DNA of 64,000 bases from Takakia lepidozioides (GCA_030704615.1 CM060733.1:71920001-71984000); one strand, 5' to 3'. Positions 47,130 to 58,847 are shown, counted from the stretch's first letter. Numbers and translations are program-made. The notes: generated by a model from the letters alone, not told the origin.

Positions 47130-48456
47130 CATCACCTGAGTCATAGGTGTAATTGTCTCAGGAATGCAAGCTACGCTGGGCCTCCAATTTGGAGGATGAT
47201 GAGGCTGAGTCCGAGATTACATCATCCTTCGAACCACCCCCAGCTACTACTAGCTCTCCCCATCCGGCCGGGGCACCCCTACAGATGCACTATCCTCCAT
47301 CAATTGTGGCACCTTGGCCATTGAGGCTACAAGGGCCTTCCACCCCTGAGTCTTGCAAAAGTTGTGCTCGATGGAAGAGGGAGGCCCATGAAACTTCTTT
47401 TTCTGCACATGACATACAAATGCAATGACAGGTCAGAATTCATGATGGAAGGGAGAAGCTAAAAAAGAAGAATGGGTATGACAAGAGAAAGAACACTTAC
47501 AAATGGGTGACAAAACTCTTGCTTCCGCCGGGGCCCCACTTGTGTGTTGATTCCACACACTTCTCGAGGCGGGCTGCTGTTGCCACACGGCCCCTTGCGA
47601 AGACCTCCGCCTTCAGCTCTTCCCTCTCCCATGCAATGAGAGCCTCCCAAGATTCCTGTCCAGCCCAAGAAAGACGCTATAAATGTTAATGAACTCCATA
47701 CCGCAATGAAGATGCATTAAAAGACGCCAATGACAAAGTGAAGTGCGTCTCCACTAGTGCCCTCCCCCGGCTGCACCTCTCTCCTTCTACGCCTCTTTCT
47801 CTTACACTCCCTCTCCCGGGCCTGTCCTTTCCCCTTCCCCTCGACTACTTCCCTCCCCCCCTCCAGTACTTCCCTACCGTCCTTGATGATTAGTGGAACC
47901 TTGGGGACACGAGGTCTTTTCCTCTTCCTCTTACCATCCCCATGGGCATGCACCACCGTGTTGTCCCTGCTTTGTCGGTGGCAGGCCCACTGCCTGCCAC
48001 AATCTGAGCCACGAATGCGCCAAGCTCCTGAACACAAAACCTACAAAATTAGAAACAAACCAGAAACAAAATGAAAAGCAAAGGAAAGAAAACAAGGTGA
48101 AGGAAAATGGCTCACCTTTGCGTCCATGAGCTCAATGTTGCCCTCGGTCCCCGCTTGTGGTGCAGCCCCCATAAGGCCCTCTCGGAATAAGGGTGGAAGC
48201 CTGTCCCATGCACTCAATAGACTCGCAGGCGGCGCCCCAAAGTCCAGGATCTTCTTCATTGACCGTTCAGGTGACGGACTTTGCAAGGGGCCCTCCAAAG
48301 CCAGTGTCACCCTCTCCTCTTCCCCCTCTCTTTCCCGTGCCCCCCTATTTCCCTCTTCTCTCTTCTTGTCTTCCTCCCTCTTCCTTTCCTCCTCCTTCCA
48401 CCTCATTGCGGCCTCCTTTGAAGCCTCCCTCTTCTCCCAAGGTGAGGAAGGACCCC
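47130..48456 (-). pseudogene. Multi-exon gene 3' part, unknown function, probably the continuation of the GNHR-motif gene
   Basis: Minus-strand coding pieces with splice signals run from 48,456 downward. They are a Lys/Glu-rich exon (WEKREASKEAAMRWKEEERK) ending in SAWDRLPPLFREGLMGAAPQ and NIELMDAK before a GTGAGC donor at about 48,116; GAFVAQIVAGSGPATDKAG and a basic stretch (KRKRKRPRVPKVPLIIKDG); ESWEALIAWE and HKWGPGGSKSFVTHL before GTAAGTG (about 47,505); and a last exon ending NYTYDSGDEE and TGA near 47,130. A stop (TGA) lies 11 codons before that end. The exons are collinear with, and same-stranded as, the gene upstream of the inverted LTR at 48,457. That LTR may therefore interrupt one gene. 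Function unknown. Confidence 0.45.
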
Positions 48457-48951
48457 TGTCGAGCGGCTTTTACTCACCCATCCCTTAGCTATCCGAGGTG
48501 GAAACTCCAAGATAGAAAAGTTGGAAATCTCTAAGCACTCAGCCCGCTCAGAACAATCAGTCATGACCTACATCTAGTGTATCATGGGGTGCTTTCATAT
48601 ATCTATTCTTTCCTGCATTCATGTTCAGTAAGTTACCTTACTATCTAGGTTTAAGTATTAGATTGCTTTTGCAATCTACCATGTTCCAACTACTCAAGCA
48701 TTCATTCCACAGCTTCACTCATATCTCTCTCACGGTGTGAATATGAAATAGGAATCGTATTAATATCTATCATGTATCAGGCCGAAGCCATGGTGTCTCT
48801 AATCTGCTCTACATTGCATCTCTACAGCTTGCATGAATCAAGCATCATCTCATCGTATCTCCTCCTCTGTGTAATCTCCATCCCTATGCTCTAAGATCGT
48901 GCTCTCCGCCTGATCTCCTCAAGTGATGACCAAGAAGTGCTCCAAGAAGTG
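48457..48951 (-). repeat. Truncated, inverted copy of the 45.8-46.8 kb LTR
   Basis: The reverse complement of 48,457-48,951 aligns with 46,380-46,839 through many shared blocks (CATCCC...CTATCCGAGG, TCAGTCATGACCTAC, GGCCGAAGCCATGG). It is strongly diverged. The pentamer ACCCC stands at both edges (48,452-48,456 and 48,952-48,956), which could be a target duplication or chance. No coding region of the element accompanies it. Confidence 0.7.
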
Positions 48952-51732
48952 ACCCCCTCCATGTCGCTACTCTGCCTAATGGTGGAACCCTTTGAATGGC
49001 TCCGGACGGAATGAGTGCAAAGTTTATGTACCTGCAATCACGAGGCAGTTCAACAAAAATCATTCTACCGATGCATCATGCAAGTGGAAGTCGTCAATGC
49101 ACAAGGTATTTCGGCACCGAAATACGGAGTGGACCGTGCCCCAATTACCCAGAACTCACATCTTGCAGAGGTATATTTCGGCGCCGCAATATCCATCGCT
49201 GCTTAACCAAATCATCTAAACTGCAAATAGGGGGATGCATTGTCAGCAGATTACCTGAACAGGACACGCATTGCCGCTTTGTCGGCACCCTCCTGCTCTT
49301 CGATGTATACGCTGCGTCTTACCTTTGCAATTTCTCTGAAAAGAGGTTTGCGAAGCGCCCTCGCCACGACTACACGTAGTTCTCCATTGTCTCAGGCTTC
49401 GTCCAGTCGATCTGTAACTTGAAAGTGGTGGTGTTGCAGTCCAATTGCTCCTGGGCGTGGGTCAGTACCTGCATCATGGCAGGTTTCCAAAACATTCATG
49501 ATTTTGAAATTGCGACGATGTCCAACACAGAATAGGAGAAAATTATACCTGATGCCACCAAGTCATGACATTGAGCCAGTCGTTCATTTTGTCGTCTGTT
49601 GGCTCGATGGGAAAGTGGTATAGCAGCTTCGTGTTTGTATGGCCGTTCCAGATTCGCAGCCACCTCGTCTGCAGCCACCTCACATTGGTCAGACAAGAAC
49701 TCCAACATAAGAATCGCGAGAAGTCACAAAACAAGAATAAACACATGCTTACCTTCTCCGCCGGCTCAACACAGGACACTGCGATGTGATGAAGTTTCTC
49801 CATGGACATTTCCGGTTTCATGGGTCTGGAGTAATGCAGTCCTATCTCCGCCAGGAACTCGGCACCAAGACCAGGGTCAGCGATTGCAACTTGCTTAACA
49901 AGTTTGGACCTGTACTTGGTCCGGGATTGCTTCCCTGCCTGCACAATATGACTCTCTATCGACGCGTCCGCCTTGTTGGGGGCATCATTCTCAAAAAACT
50001 GCCTTTTGGCATAGGCCAAGTCATCCCTGATGTTCGTCTGCTTCCCATACCCAGCAGATACAGTCAGGCCACGGATCCTTGCAACAAATAACATTAAATT
50101 GATACTGAAATTTGAGATGAACCTCACCGAATAGAGGATCTCCACCATGGCGTCCAGTGTTGGTCGGTACCAGGTGCGATCTGCTTTCGCTAGGGACTTC
50201 CTGTACAGCTCGGGATCGAGGGACTTTTGGAAGTCCGTCAGCAGAGCTGTCCCCACTTCTTGCACTCTGTAGAGCGTATGTGCCAGATGAGTTTCCACGA
50301 AGGCCCTCTCTGTTACCCTGCCATGGAGAAAAAAACAACATGAAAATATGATTTCGGCACAGCAATCCAATTTCCAGTTCATAGAGTGCATGACAGTGGT
50401 GAACATTGCCTATTTTGGCGCCGCAATAGGCAGTACACAAGGATGTAATTGTATACTTACAGATTTATATCCGCCATGGCACCCTTCAACAGTCCTCTGT
50501 CCCTGACGTCCACCTTCACGACAATGCAGTCCACCATGTAATGCCAACTGATATCTTGCGGATGCATTTCAGCAATGTACTCTGTCCAGGCAAGCATCCT
50601 GTGGTTCCCGTCCCAAACGAAGAACATCTTCCCTTCCATGTGTGCGAATGTGGGATTAGTCTTCAGATAGGCTTCAAACTCGGCATTAACAGTGTGCCAG
50701 TGGGGGCCCCAATTCTGAAGCTCCTCTGCAGTGGGGCCCCTTGTGACACCCTGGTCATTCTCAATGGAAACGTAGAATGCTGCCGACCCCCGTCTGTACC
50801 CTTCTCTGAAGTTGTGCTTCAGTCGATCGATATCCCCTGGCAGTGCTTGCCTTACAACTGGAAGGCTTACCATGCGACACAAAGGAACTTTGAGGTTCTC
50901 CGGATACACCATGGAGCCCAAAACGCGGCCTATGTTGCTATGAGTCTCTGCCAGCAACCTGTTTGCTGCTATGTTCATGTCTCGTGCGCTCATGAGCATA
51001 CCCGCCACCAGTTTCTTACTTGTATCACCTCTGTCACTTCCCTCACCCCTCTCACCAGCCTGTGTACTGTCCTGGAGGTTTTGCTCCTCCGCAAGCTCCA
51101 GCAGGTTCTGATCGTCGCCAAGTCGTACCACGTTATCGTCCTCTCCTTCTGTCAGTTGAATGGGCCGCCCTTCTGCAGATCTGACTCCCACATCTCCAGC
51201 GGCCTCCACCGCATCTGTGTTTTCTGAAATTTACTGCAAACCCAATATCTCCACTTCCAGTCTCCCTAGGGGTTTTACTGGCGAAGCCATGGGCTCCTTC
51301 TGCTTTCTCGGCTTCCGAACTCTAGGTGGGCTTTTCGGAGGCGATATTTGAGGTGTTGAATGAGGACTCGTCTGCCTCGATGCACTTCCACCTTGTGAGC
51401 GCAGCACCCGGGCAGGAGTATCCAAAGTTGACTGTGTTGCCTCGCCCCCCTGCGATCCCTCCCCAGCTCCCATGTCAAACAAACAGGAAAACATGAGACA
51501 CTGCACGCCAAAAAAAAGGTGTAAAAGGAATATTGCGTATGGAGTGCTTCACATCCGCGAAGCACGAATTTCTCACTGGTGGGCGATCCGAGTCTCCGGA
51601 TAACGAGGTTTGCATTTCATGCATGAGACGGAGCTTAAGTTGTGTCGTCGGCGGCTTCCCAAAATCCCGCGTCCTCCTCTTTGCCGGAGTCGCTTGACCT
51701 TCCACAAACTCTATGCTACCACTATGCCGCAT
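48952..51732 (-). pseudogene. Multi-exon gene with ParB-like GNHR motif, frameshifted
   Basis: Exons on the minus strand: 51,732-51,577 (ATG; FVEGQATPAKRRTRDFGKPP); a Pro/Ser-rich exon about 51,510-51,250 (STPQISPPKSPPRVRKPRKQ); 51,223-50,461; 50,317-50,123; 50,077-49,752; then 49,700-49,560 (HTNTKLLYHFPIEPTDDKMN), 49,46x-49,28x and pieces to 48,960 (YINFALIPSGAIQRVPPLGR). Exon 3 contains NLKVPLCRMVSLPVVRQALP, then MFFVWDGNHRMLAW, which resembles the GxHR box of ParB/sulfiredoxin-fold proteins. Several donors are perfect (GTAAGT at 50,460). One base seems lost at about 49,371 (ENYV/VVVARALRKPLF), leaving a stop. Introns carry the palindrome described elsewhere. Function unknown. It may be an accessory gene of the neighbouring MULE-like element or a host family gene. 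Confidence 0.5.
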
Positions 51733-52136
51733 AAGGAGAGGAAACGCAGGAGAACGTCACTGCAGAAGGGCAAGGAGCGAGAGAGCGAAGCAGTGGAACA
51801 TGCAACCACTATGCACGAGCAGATGCGTAAGCAGCCACGTCTCCCGAAGCGTTGCCACCGTCCAACACTTTTTGCCGTATGGGTGATGAAGAGATTGTGA
51901 CCCCTGACATGTTCGCACGGATGAAGTCGACTGGAACACGACGCGTGCCAGTTCTAGCCACCAGTACAAGACGGTTTATCCGAATTGCGGCACCGAAATA
52001 CCTTCCGTACACCGGATGCTGTTCCCGGAGCAGCCGACATTGAATGAAATATCCGCGCATCATGAAACCCAACCGCCAAGAAAATCCCCTGCCTATGACA
52101 TTCAACAGTCAGGTCGGTACGTTTCAACAGCGGACG

Positions 52137-53720
52137 GATGAATTTCGGCGCCGCAATTCATCGCTTCCGAAGTCCTCATCCGTCATGAGCAAACCTGTCA
52201 GTGGGATATCGGAGCCGGAATTAATTCCGGGACAGTGAAAACGGTTGCACTTGGGCACATTTCATCCATATTTCGGCGCCGAAATTCATAACGAATATCT
52301 CCGTCCGCGCGTAGACGAGGTGAAATCATCATTATTTCGGCGCCGAAATTCATCCAGAGCGAAGACTAAATTGGCACCATGCTACGCTTTGCCGCCATCA
52401 TTGCCCCTGACGGATGCTGTCCATGCCTGTTGGACTTGCCATTTGTGGACATTTAACTATAATTTCGGCGCCGAAATTATACTTTATGTGCGGCAACGTC
52501 CCGTGCGAAAAGACCACTTAATGGATACTGTCGGTTTCAAATGAAAAAAACGGCTAAAATGCAATTAATTTTGACAGAAGTGGTTTAATATGCTGATTTC
52601 TCCATTAAATGCAGAATATTCCTGTTATATTCGTCGAACGGGGTATTTCCAACGATTTACGGAAAATTATCATCCAAAGCAAAAGTAAGTGCCGGGTTTG
52701 GACGAATTTCGGCGCCGAAATTCATCCGTCGCATAGAAAATGTAATATTAGAGTTACTCATTGCGGACAGTAAGGATGAATTTCGGCGCCGAAATTGATC
52801 CATTTCAAAGAAAAATAAATATTGGAGGGAGGGAATTGGATGAATTTCGGCGCCGAAATCCGGCGCTCAAACCCTGAAAAGAATTGGAGGGATGAAGTCG
52901 GCTGAATTTCGGCGCCGAAATTCATTGCTCGCGAAGAAAAAAAAATTCGGGAGGACTTCGGATGAATTTCGGCGCCGAAATTCATTGCTCGCGAAGGAAA
53001 ATAAAAAAATTCGGGAGGACTTCGGATGAAATTTGGCGCCGAAATTCATTGCTCGCGAAGAAAATAAAAAATTTCGGGAGGACTTGGAATGAATTTCGGC
53101 GCCGCAATTCAATGCTCGCGAAGAAAAAATAAAAATCGGGAGGATTTCGGTTGAATTTCCGCGCCGAAATTCATTGCTCGCGAAGAAAAAGGAAAATTAA
53201 AATGGAGTACTTGGATGAGATTCGGCGCCAAAGTTCATCTGTCGCAAAGAAAAATAAAAACAAAAGGACTTCCGATGAATTCTGGCACCGAAATCCATCC
53301 GCAGGGCAGCAGAATTAGGGTCGGAAAATGAGATGAAGAATGAATTTTGGCGCCGAAATACATCCATTCTGCCGATTCAGGATTACTGTCATTCGGAAGT
53401 CGGCACCGATATCCGGACACGTGGTGAATCACGACTTTAATCAGGAACACATTCATCCGTATTTTGGCATCTAAATTCAACCCATATGTGCAGATACAAT
53501 TTAATGAAGAAGAAGTTCATCCGAATTTCGGCACCGAAATCCATCCGTTGGGTGCTTGGTCAGTTTAATGAGATAAACAAATTACGATTTCTGTTGCCAG
53601 AATTCATCCCCTGGCTTCCAAAGCTGTTACACGACAGAGATGTTCATCCCGATTTCGGTGCCGAAATTCATGGGAAGGCCTGATTTATTGTACCCCAAGT
53701 GGTTGTACATTACAATTCAG
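52137..53720. repeat. Array of about 20 palindromes with core TTTCGGCGCCGAAA
   Basis: Perfect cores lie at 52,271, 52,335, 52,463, 52,707, 52,781, 52,845, 52,907 and 52,967. Variants with one to three changes lie near 52,143, 53,032, 53,094, 53,155, 53,221, 53,283, 53,347, 53,401, 53,463, 53,527 and 53,650. Between 52,845 and 53,230 spacing is 60-66 bases with a shared spacer (TCGCGAAGAAAA, GGGAGGACTTCGG), so this part is a true tandem minisatellite. The array lies in the gap between the divergent GNHR-motif gene and the MULE gene. Short reading frames across it (repeating FGAEIH) are translations of the repeat. Confidence 0.95.
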
Positions 53721-53920
53721 GCACCAAATATCCGATGTGAACTTGCTGTTCTCGTCCGTTTTTTTAACGTACGTTACACACCTTCATCTTTACGTGCACT
53801 GATCACCCATCCTGTTGGATACGGAATCCTCCAGAAAATCATTTGTGTTATTAGGTAGGACACACTCTTCTCATTGTAGGACTTCGCTGCGGAGCGTACC
53901 GAGAGGTCCCGTCTTCAAAA

Positions 53921-56900
53921 TGGACTCCCGTGTTTGGGTGAACGTGTACTTCCATCCTGATTCTCTGAAAGCTAAAATACCTGCGACCAAGGATTTGCGA
54001 TTGTCAGTGAGCAGTACTTGTGTGTGAAGTTCGGGCTCCGCCCTGGAACGGTGTTTTTGGAAGAGGAGACGAAGGATGCTTATGGAAATTTTCTGGAAAG
54101 TGCCGTCATTCTGCATGCAGATTTCGGAAAAGGCAAAGAGTGGCGGCTCCCAGCTTCTGAATCCATCCGGTACAGTGCCATTGGTGAAATCGTGCCTAAA
54201 GAGTTCCCACGCTGGAACTTGGTTGATCCTCCTTCCACAAGAGGGTCTGGCGTGCAAGATGTGAAGGATGTGGGCACCTCTTCACAAGCAGAGAAGCCCA
54301 AACATGTGAAAAGGGAAATCCAGGAAAACAGGGAAACAGTCGTCCACGACTTATCCAGTGACGATGAAGACTGTATGGTCCTTCCATCGTATGTTTCGAA
54401 GTCGTCCGTCACTAGGAGTGTTCAGCATACACCGTCCGACTCAACTTCCGTCCGCTCAGTAATCGACATATTGTGGAGGATGAAGACAACGGGTTCCCGC
54501 TCCAGTGACCTTCTTAGGCTTGATTACGACAAAACTCCAATCCATTCTGTGGAAACTTTGCCTGATGTTGTGGATGGGAATGCTATCTACGAGTTCCCTC
54601 CAGTGCCGGCAGGCGCAGGCCCAGACGGCATGCTCGCAGGAATGAACAGGAAACATGACGGCCACCCTTGGTGTGTCACCAAACTTCATCGTCCAACCTG
54701 GGTGATGGAGTTCGAGTGAGATATGTATTGTGTGCTGGGCATCTTAAATGTTTCTCGAGCACATGTTACCATTACACTAGCAAAGGCACCAGGAATGAGA
54801 CTGACTGGATTGGCAATTCGTCGACCCCCCATTTTGGCCTCAAGGTAGAGTTCCTGCAGGGACGTTCAAGTGTGCCCATTGCAACGCAGCCCCTACGTGC
54901 ATGGCAGTGTGCAACGCCAAGCAGTACTACGTCGGGACCGTCGGCCCAGCGTGCACCAGAGCATGCATTCACATCGGAAAGCATGAGCACCCCCTCACCA
55001 GAGGCAATTGCAGAGTCGCTTTTCAACAAGCCCAGGATATTATCAAGGAGGAGGTGAGTTGAGGCCGGGTGCAAAACCAAAGCAGATACAGCTCGCATCG
55101 GCACATAGGATTGCAATTGGCAGAATAATGTCGGAGGACGGAAGCACAAGAGAGAAGTTGGGCGAGGGGGACATGAAGGACCTGCTGGAAGCTGTCTCCC
55201 ATGTGTGCAGCCCCAATGTCAGGAACCACATTGTCAGCTGCAAGAAACGAATCGGAAGAGGATCAGACATGCACTCCATCTTGGAAGTGAAGCGCACATG
55301 CGGCTACGACTTCATCCAAGGCAGCTTCTTTCCTGGTCAAGGCTCGGAGACGGACAGGTGCTTCATATTTAAGATGTCAACGTGCGGACCGGGGAGCGGC
55401 GTCGATTTGGTGAGCGGATGACCAGTGGAGACCTTTCAAATTGTTGGGTCATGTTCGACCACATCCGGCGATTACCAACCACGATTGGGTGACAATGGGG
55501 GCACATGTATACGACCCACATTGCAGAAAGTTGATGACCATTGCTATCTGCGAAATGAAGGGAGAAGACACAGATTCGGAGTTGCAATATGTGGCGCGGA
55601 ATTAAATGAGCAAATGGCGAGAGCCAAGTTGCCCCCTCCCGATTTTAGGGGCTTCATGGCTGACAATACCCAGGCAACTGGGCTGCAGTTAGAAGGGTAT
55701 ATGGGGACGACCCAAAGACTCAATGGAAGGAAAGGAGAGATCTTGCGGGTTCCACTTCATGCAGAGTTTGACGCAAAACACGAAAAGGTTCGTGGCGTCA
55801 CGCCACCGGCAGGATCATATCAGTATGTGCCTAGGTGGAAAAAATGCGAATTCCATTGACGAGGCGGAGACCGAGTTTGCAACCATACGCGCCTGGTGGG
55901 TGTCTTCAGGGGCAGTGGATGTGAAAGATCAGCCAGAACTGCAAACGTGGCTTGCGTGGTGGCATTATAGATTTCCGCCAGTTTGGAGACTACATGAGAC
56001 AGGTAACACATTTTTGTACTTGACAATTGTTCTGTTTTGTGCTTGGACATTCTCCCACAATCAGTGACATATCTAATTCCTTCAACAGGACATTCAACAG
56101 GACATGAGCTTGGAGGATGACACGGATATGCCGACGACGAACATGGCCGAATCGGTGCACTCTTCCTGGCGTGCTTCCTCTGCAGCACATCTCGTTGACA
56201 TGTTGACAGCAACAACAGAAGATATTGTGAGGCCATCATGCACAATCTCATTACTACCAGTTTCTGGGAGGAAGCAATGGGGTATCGGACCAGACAGGCA
56301 GGAGATGCTGATGAGGGCGGCGCATCGTTTCGACCGATCCCAAAAATGGCTGCTGCATTGCGTGAAACAATAAGGTCAACGCCGTTACACAGTCGGGGGA
56401 ACTGCCTGGAGGCGATGTCCGCAGCCGGCCGGTGAAGAGAAGAATTGAGGACATGCCAGGAGGGATGGGGATTCATGGAGATCAGATATGAACATCCGCA
56501 CTCAACCTCGGGGCGCAACGATGTTGCGTCCCACGCCTCCACGAAGCAGGACTCGTACCCCCCTCCTCCTGCAGCATCCATGGAATCGCTGCCAGACTCG
56601 GGACAACATGCCGAGGATGGGCATGTTGCTCCTGTTTTCGTTACCCAATACAACATTCCAATCGTGGAGCGAGATGTGTCGGCCTCGCAGTGGAGAATTG
56701 CACGGACCCGTCCGACATTTCGTGGCAAATGTTGTGCTGTTCGTGTCGACACCAACCAGAGATGCAATGAGATGATTCGGAGGAGCCCGCAGGGCGGTGT
56801 GCCTGCCCCTTGCTTCACAGGGAGATTTGTGTGCGCAAAGTTTGTGGAGGCCACACTGAAGGAGTTTTGGTTCTGCAGGCACGACATCATGTCGTGTGTG

Positions 56901-57540
56901 TTCGGCAAGCCCAAGTATGGTGTACAAGGCATGCCTGAACCACCGGCAGTCTGGCCTGTGGCAAGTGGTACAGATCTTACCCTGGAGGAGGCAGACGCTC
57001 TAGGAAGTGCAGGGTTTTGACTGGTGGAGAGGACAGACGTTCCACGAAATCCAATTCCCAATCGTCATCCTCCTCCCACGAGAAGCTCTTCGCCCCGCAT
57101 ACCGGTGGGTGACCCCGCAGCTTGGCCCACCCATCGGTGGGGGAAACTGAAAAGACGGCGGCCACCAACAAAGGCGAACGACACCAGGATGGCCAACGCT
57201 CTTGCAATGCCCTGCATAGTGCAAGGTTGCAGGGATGTTCCTCACCCCGGGATGGGGCGCATATTTCAGTTGTCAACAGCCGGTCTGCTGCGCGCAGTGT
57301 CGTGTATGCAATCACGGTTTCACAGTACCCAGCTTGCAACTGTGAGGACTTCCTTGTTATGGAATCGAAGAATGCAGCATATGTCCCCTGCAAACACCTT
57401 TATTACATTTTTATGAAGCGCATGAGTTGCATATCCGCAGTGACGTCTTCATCCATGCTCCAACACTGAGTTTCAACGAGCTGCACAAGCCCTACGGCAG
57501 GATACTGGTCGGACTGCTTGACATTCCACATTCGGGAAGG
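53921..57540 (+). pseudogene. MULE-type transposase gene (zinc finger, DDE core, SWIM), broken frames
   Basis: An ATG at 53,921 opens DSRVWVNVYFHPDSLKAKIP. After a shift near 54,015 comes GLRPGTVFLEEETKDAYGNF and an acidic linker to 54,720. A Cys/His DNA-binding region follows (CAHCNAAPTCMAVCNAKQYY ... HIGKHEHPLTRGNCR, 54,868-55,030). Next come AHRIAIGRIMSEDGST and the DDE-like core (WVMFDHIRRLPTTIGW, VYDPHCRKLMTIAICEMKGE, PPPDFRGFMADNTQAT, ETEFATIRAWWVSSG, 55,466-55,900), spread over three frames. An intron is at 56,003-56,088. Then MPTTNMAESVHSSW, a Cys-rich C-terminal region, and a SWIM finger (CNCEDFLVMESKNA ... CKHLYY, 57,331-57,402). SWIM after a DDE domain is the hallmark of Mutator-like transposases. 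At least five frame shifts make the copy inactive. Terminal inverted repeats were not found. Confidence 0.75.
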
Positions 57541-58230
57541 AGAAAGTGGCAATTAATTACATTCATCTTCTTGCACCCTATTTTTTTGTGAGGAATTATA
57601 CACTTGGTGGTGCCGCATCGCCATGGCTACAGGTGAATTTCGGTGCCGCAATACATGAGAATGTGGTTTTTGGCCATGAATGGCATGCGCATGCTTTTTT
57701 TTATTTTGGTTGTCTACAAATTGATCCGAGTAAAGCATACATTGTGTGGAGATTAACGGGCATTGGGCCTATTTCAGCGCCATTTATGGTCTGTGTACTG
57801 CATAGTGCTTCCTTGTTACTGCTCTTCCTTCTTTCATTTGTGTGATTTTCAGCCATCCTTGCGTTTTCGTCCACCTTTATGAGAAGACTCCAATTTGCTA
57901 CAAATGTGATGCCTTTACAAGATTGCTAGTTCTGTGTCCCAGTGGGAAGGGTCCTACTGCACATTCCAGCATTTGCATACTGCACCTTGTGCAAACAGCA
58001 ATCCATACGACAAAGGACACGTCCCAGCATTTGGCAGTGAATTGCAAAAAACCTTAACAGAAGATTATCGAAGCATGTATATTCCCCATATGGCACAGGG
58101 AAGCTGCTTGATTTCTGAATGAAAATGTATGTGCCATGAGTGTCAGCGAGTTGAAAACATGTCTACTCTAGCATGCAAGACCTATGGTCCCCTCGCCAAG
58201 AAGAAGGAACTCGAACTGGCCTCTCAGCCT
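57541..58230. other. Downstream of the MULE gene, no clear exon
   Basis: Palindrome variants occur at 57,635 (AATTTCGGTGCCGCAAT) and 57,770 (TTTCAGCGCCATTTA). A possible 3' coding continuation at 57,850-58,125 (QHLHTAPCANSNPYDKGHVP) is too broken to support. Confidence 0.35.
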
Positions 58231-58239
58231 CCTCAGTGA

Positions 58240-58733
58240 CCGGTGCCTATATTTGAACAAAATGTCAGTGGTTTCTGTCGCCCGGTTGAAACTAACGAGG
58301 ATGTCGTGTTTATCATAGCGCCCCCTTGGTAGAAGGACATTTTCACAGTGGGCCCTGTGTTCCCCTCCTCCTCATCCTCATAACTGAAGAGAATGTCCCC
58401 ACTTTCCGAGCCAGTCCGTCCACGCGTAAAGTTTTCACCTATGCACTCATCATACGTCCACTCGCAACAATTCCAGCGATACAGCAACGCTGTGCGTGAT
58501 CTGTTCGGCTCCCACACATGCGGAAAGTCCAGGTCCATGATGCGTAGGAACCACCTGCTCCCCAGCCGGGGTCTAGGAGAATCGTGCAATCCTGCAAGAA
58601 AACTCCATTGCTCTCAGCTGGACAAGTCGAGGATCGTCCCTGTAAACATCCGGAAGACAATGATGTCGTCTGCTTTCGGGAAAATGACTCCCGTCTGGCG
58701 TCGATAGATGTGATTCGGGCACGACATGGCCTC
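58240..58733 (-). pseudogene. Minus-strand coding fragment of unknown function
   Basis: From an ATG near 58,728 the minus strand reads MSCPNHIYRRQTGVIFPKAD then DIIVFRMFTGTILDLS to a TGA near 58,620. It resumes in frame with LHDSPRPRLGSRWFLRIMDL, FPHVWEPNRSRTALLYRWNC, CEWTYDECIGENFTRGRTG and an acidic stretch (FSYEDEEEGNTGPTVKMSFY), ending near 58,240. Composition looks like real protein but the family is not recognised. It lies between the MULE gene and the second palindrome array and may be another cargo gene. Confidence 0.4.
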
Positions 58734-58847
58734 ACGACACAGCACGAACTCAAAGCAGGGAGGAGATGGGCACAACAGAGAAGAGTGAAGAGCAAAATGA
58801 GAGCAAGGCCTCCCTCACCGTAAGGCGGGTATTTGCTCTCCGACGCC

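Noticed and set aside
47757-48500. Plus-strand Pro/Ser-rich frames at 47.7-48.5 kb
   Set aside because: They mirror the Lys/Glu/Arg-rich exons on the minus strand, which show splice sites and a natural C-terminus.
50541-51227. Plus-strand 228-codon frame
   Set aside because: It is antisense to exon 3 of the GNHR-motif gene, which has proper splice signals and a better protein-like sequence.
52758-53480. Minus-strand reading frames with repeated FGAEIH or FRRRNS peptides
   Set aside because: They are translations of the palindrome (ATTTCGGCGCCGAAAT) and its spacer. Period and frame follow the DNA repeat, frames end at each variant, and there is no codon-level conservation.
52137-53720. CRISPR-like array (palindromic repeats at about 60-base spacing)
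   Set aside because: Spacers are themselves repeated, units decay gradually, the setting is a spliced eukaryotic genome, and no cas genes are present.
52137-53720. E2F binding sites in the palindrome core
   Set aside because: The E2F consensus TTTSSCGC does not fit TTTCGGCGCC without an extra base. Some variants (TTTTGGCGCC) would fit, but the perfect cores do not.
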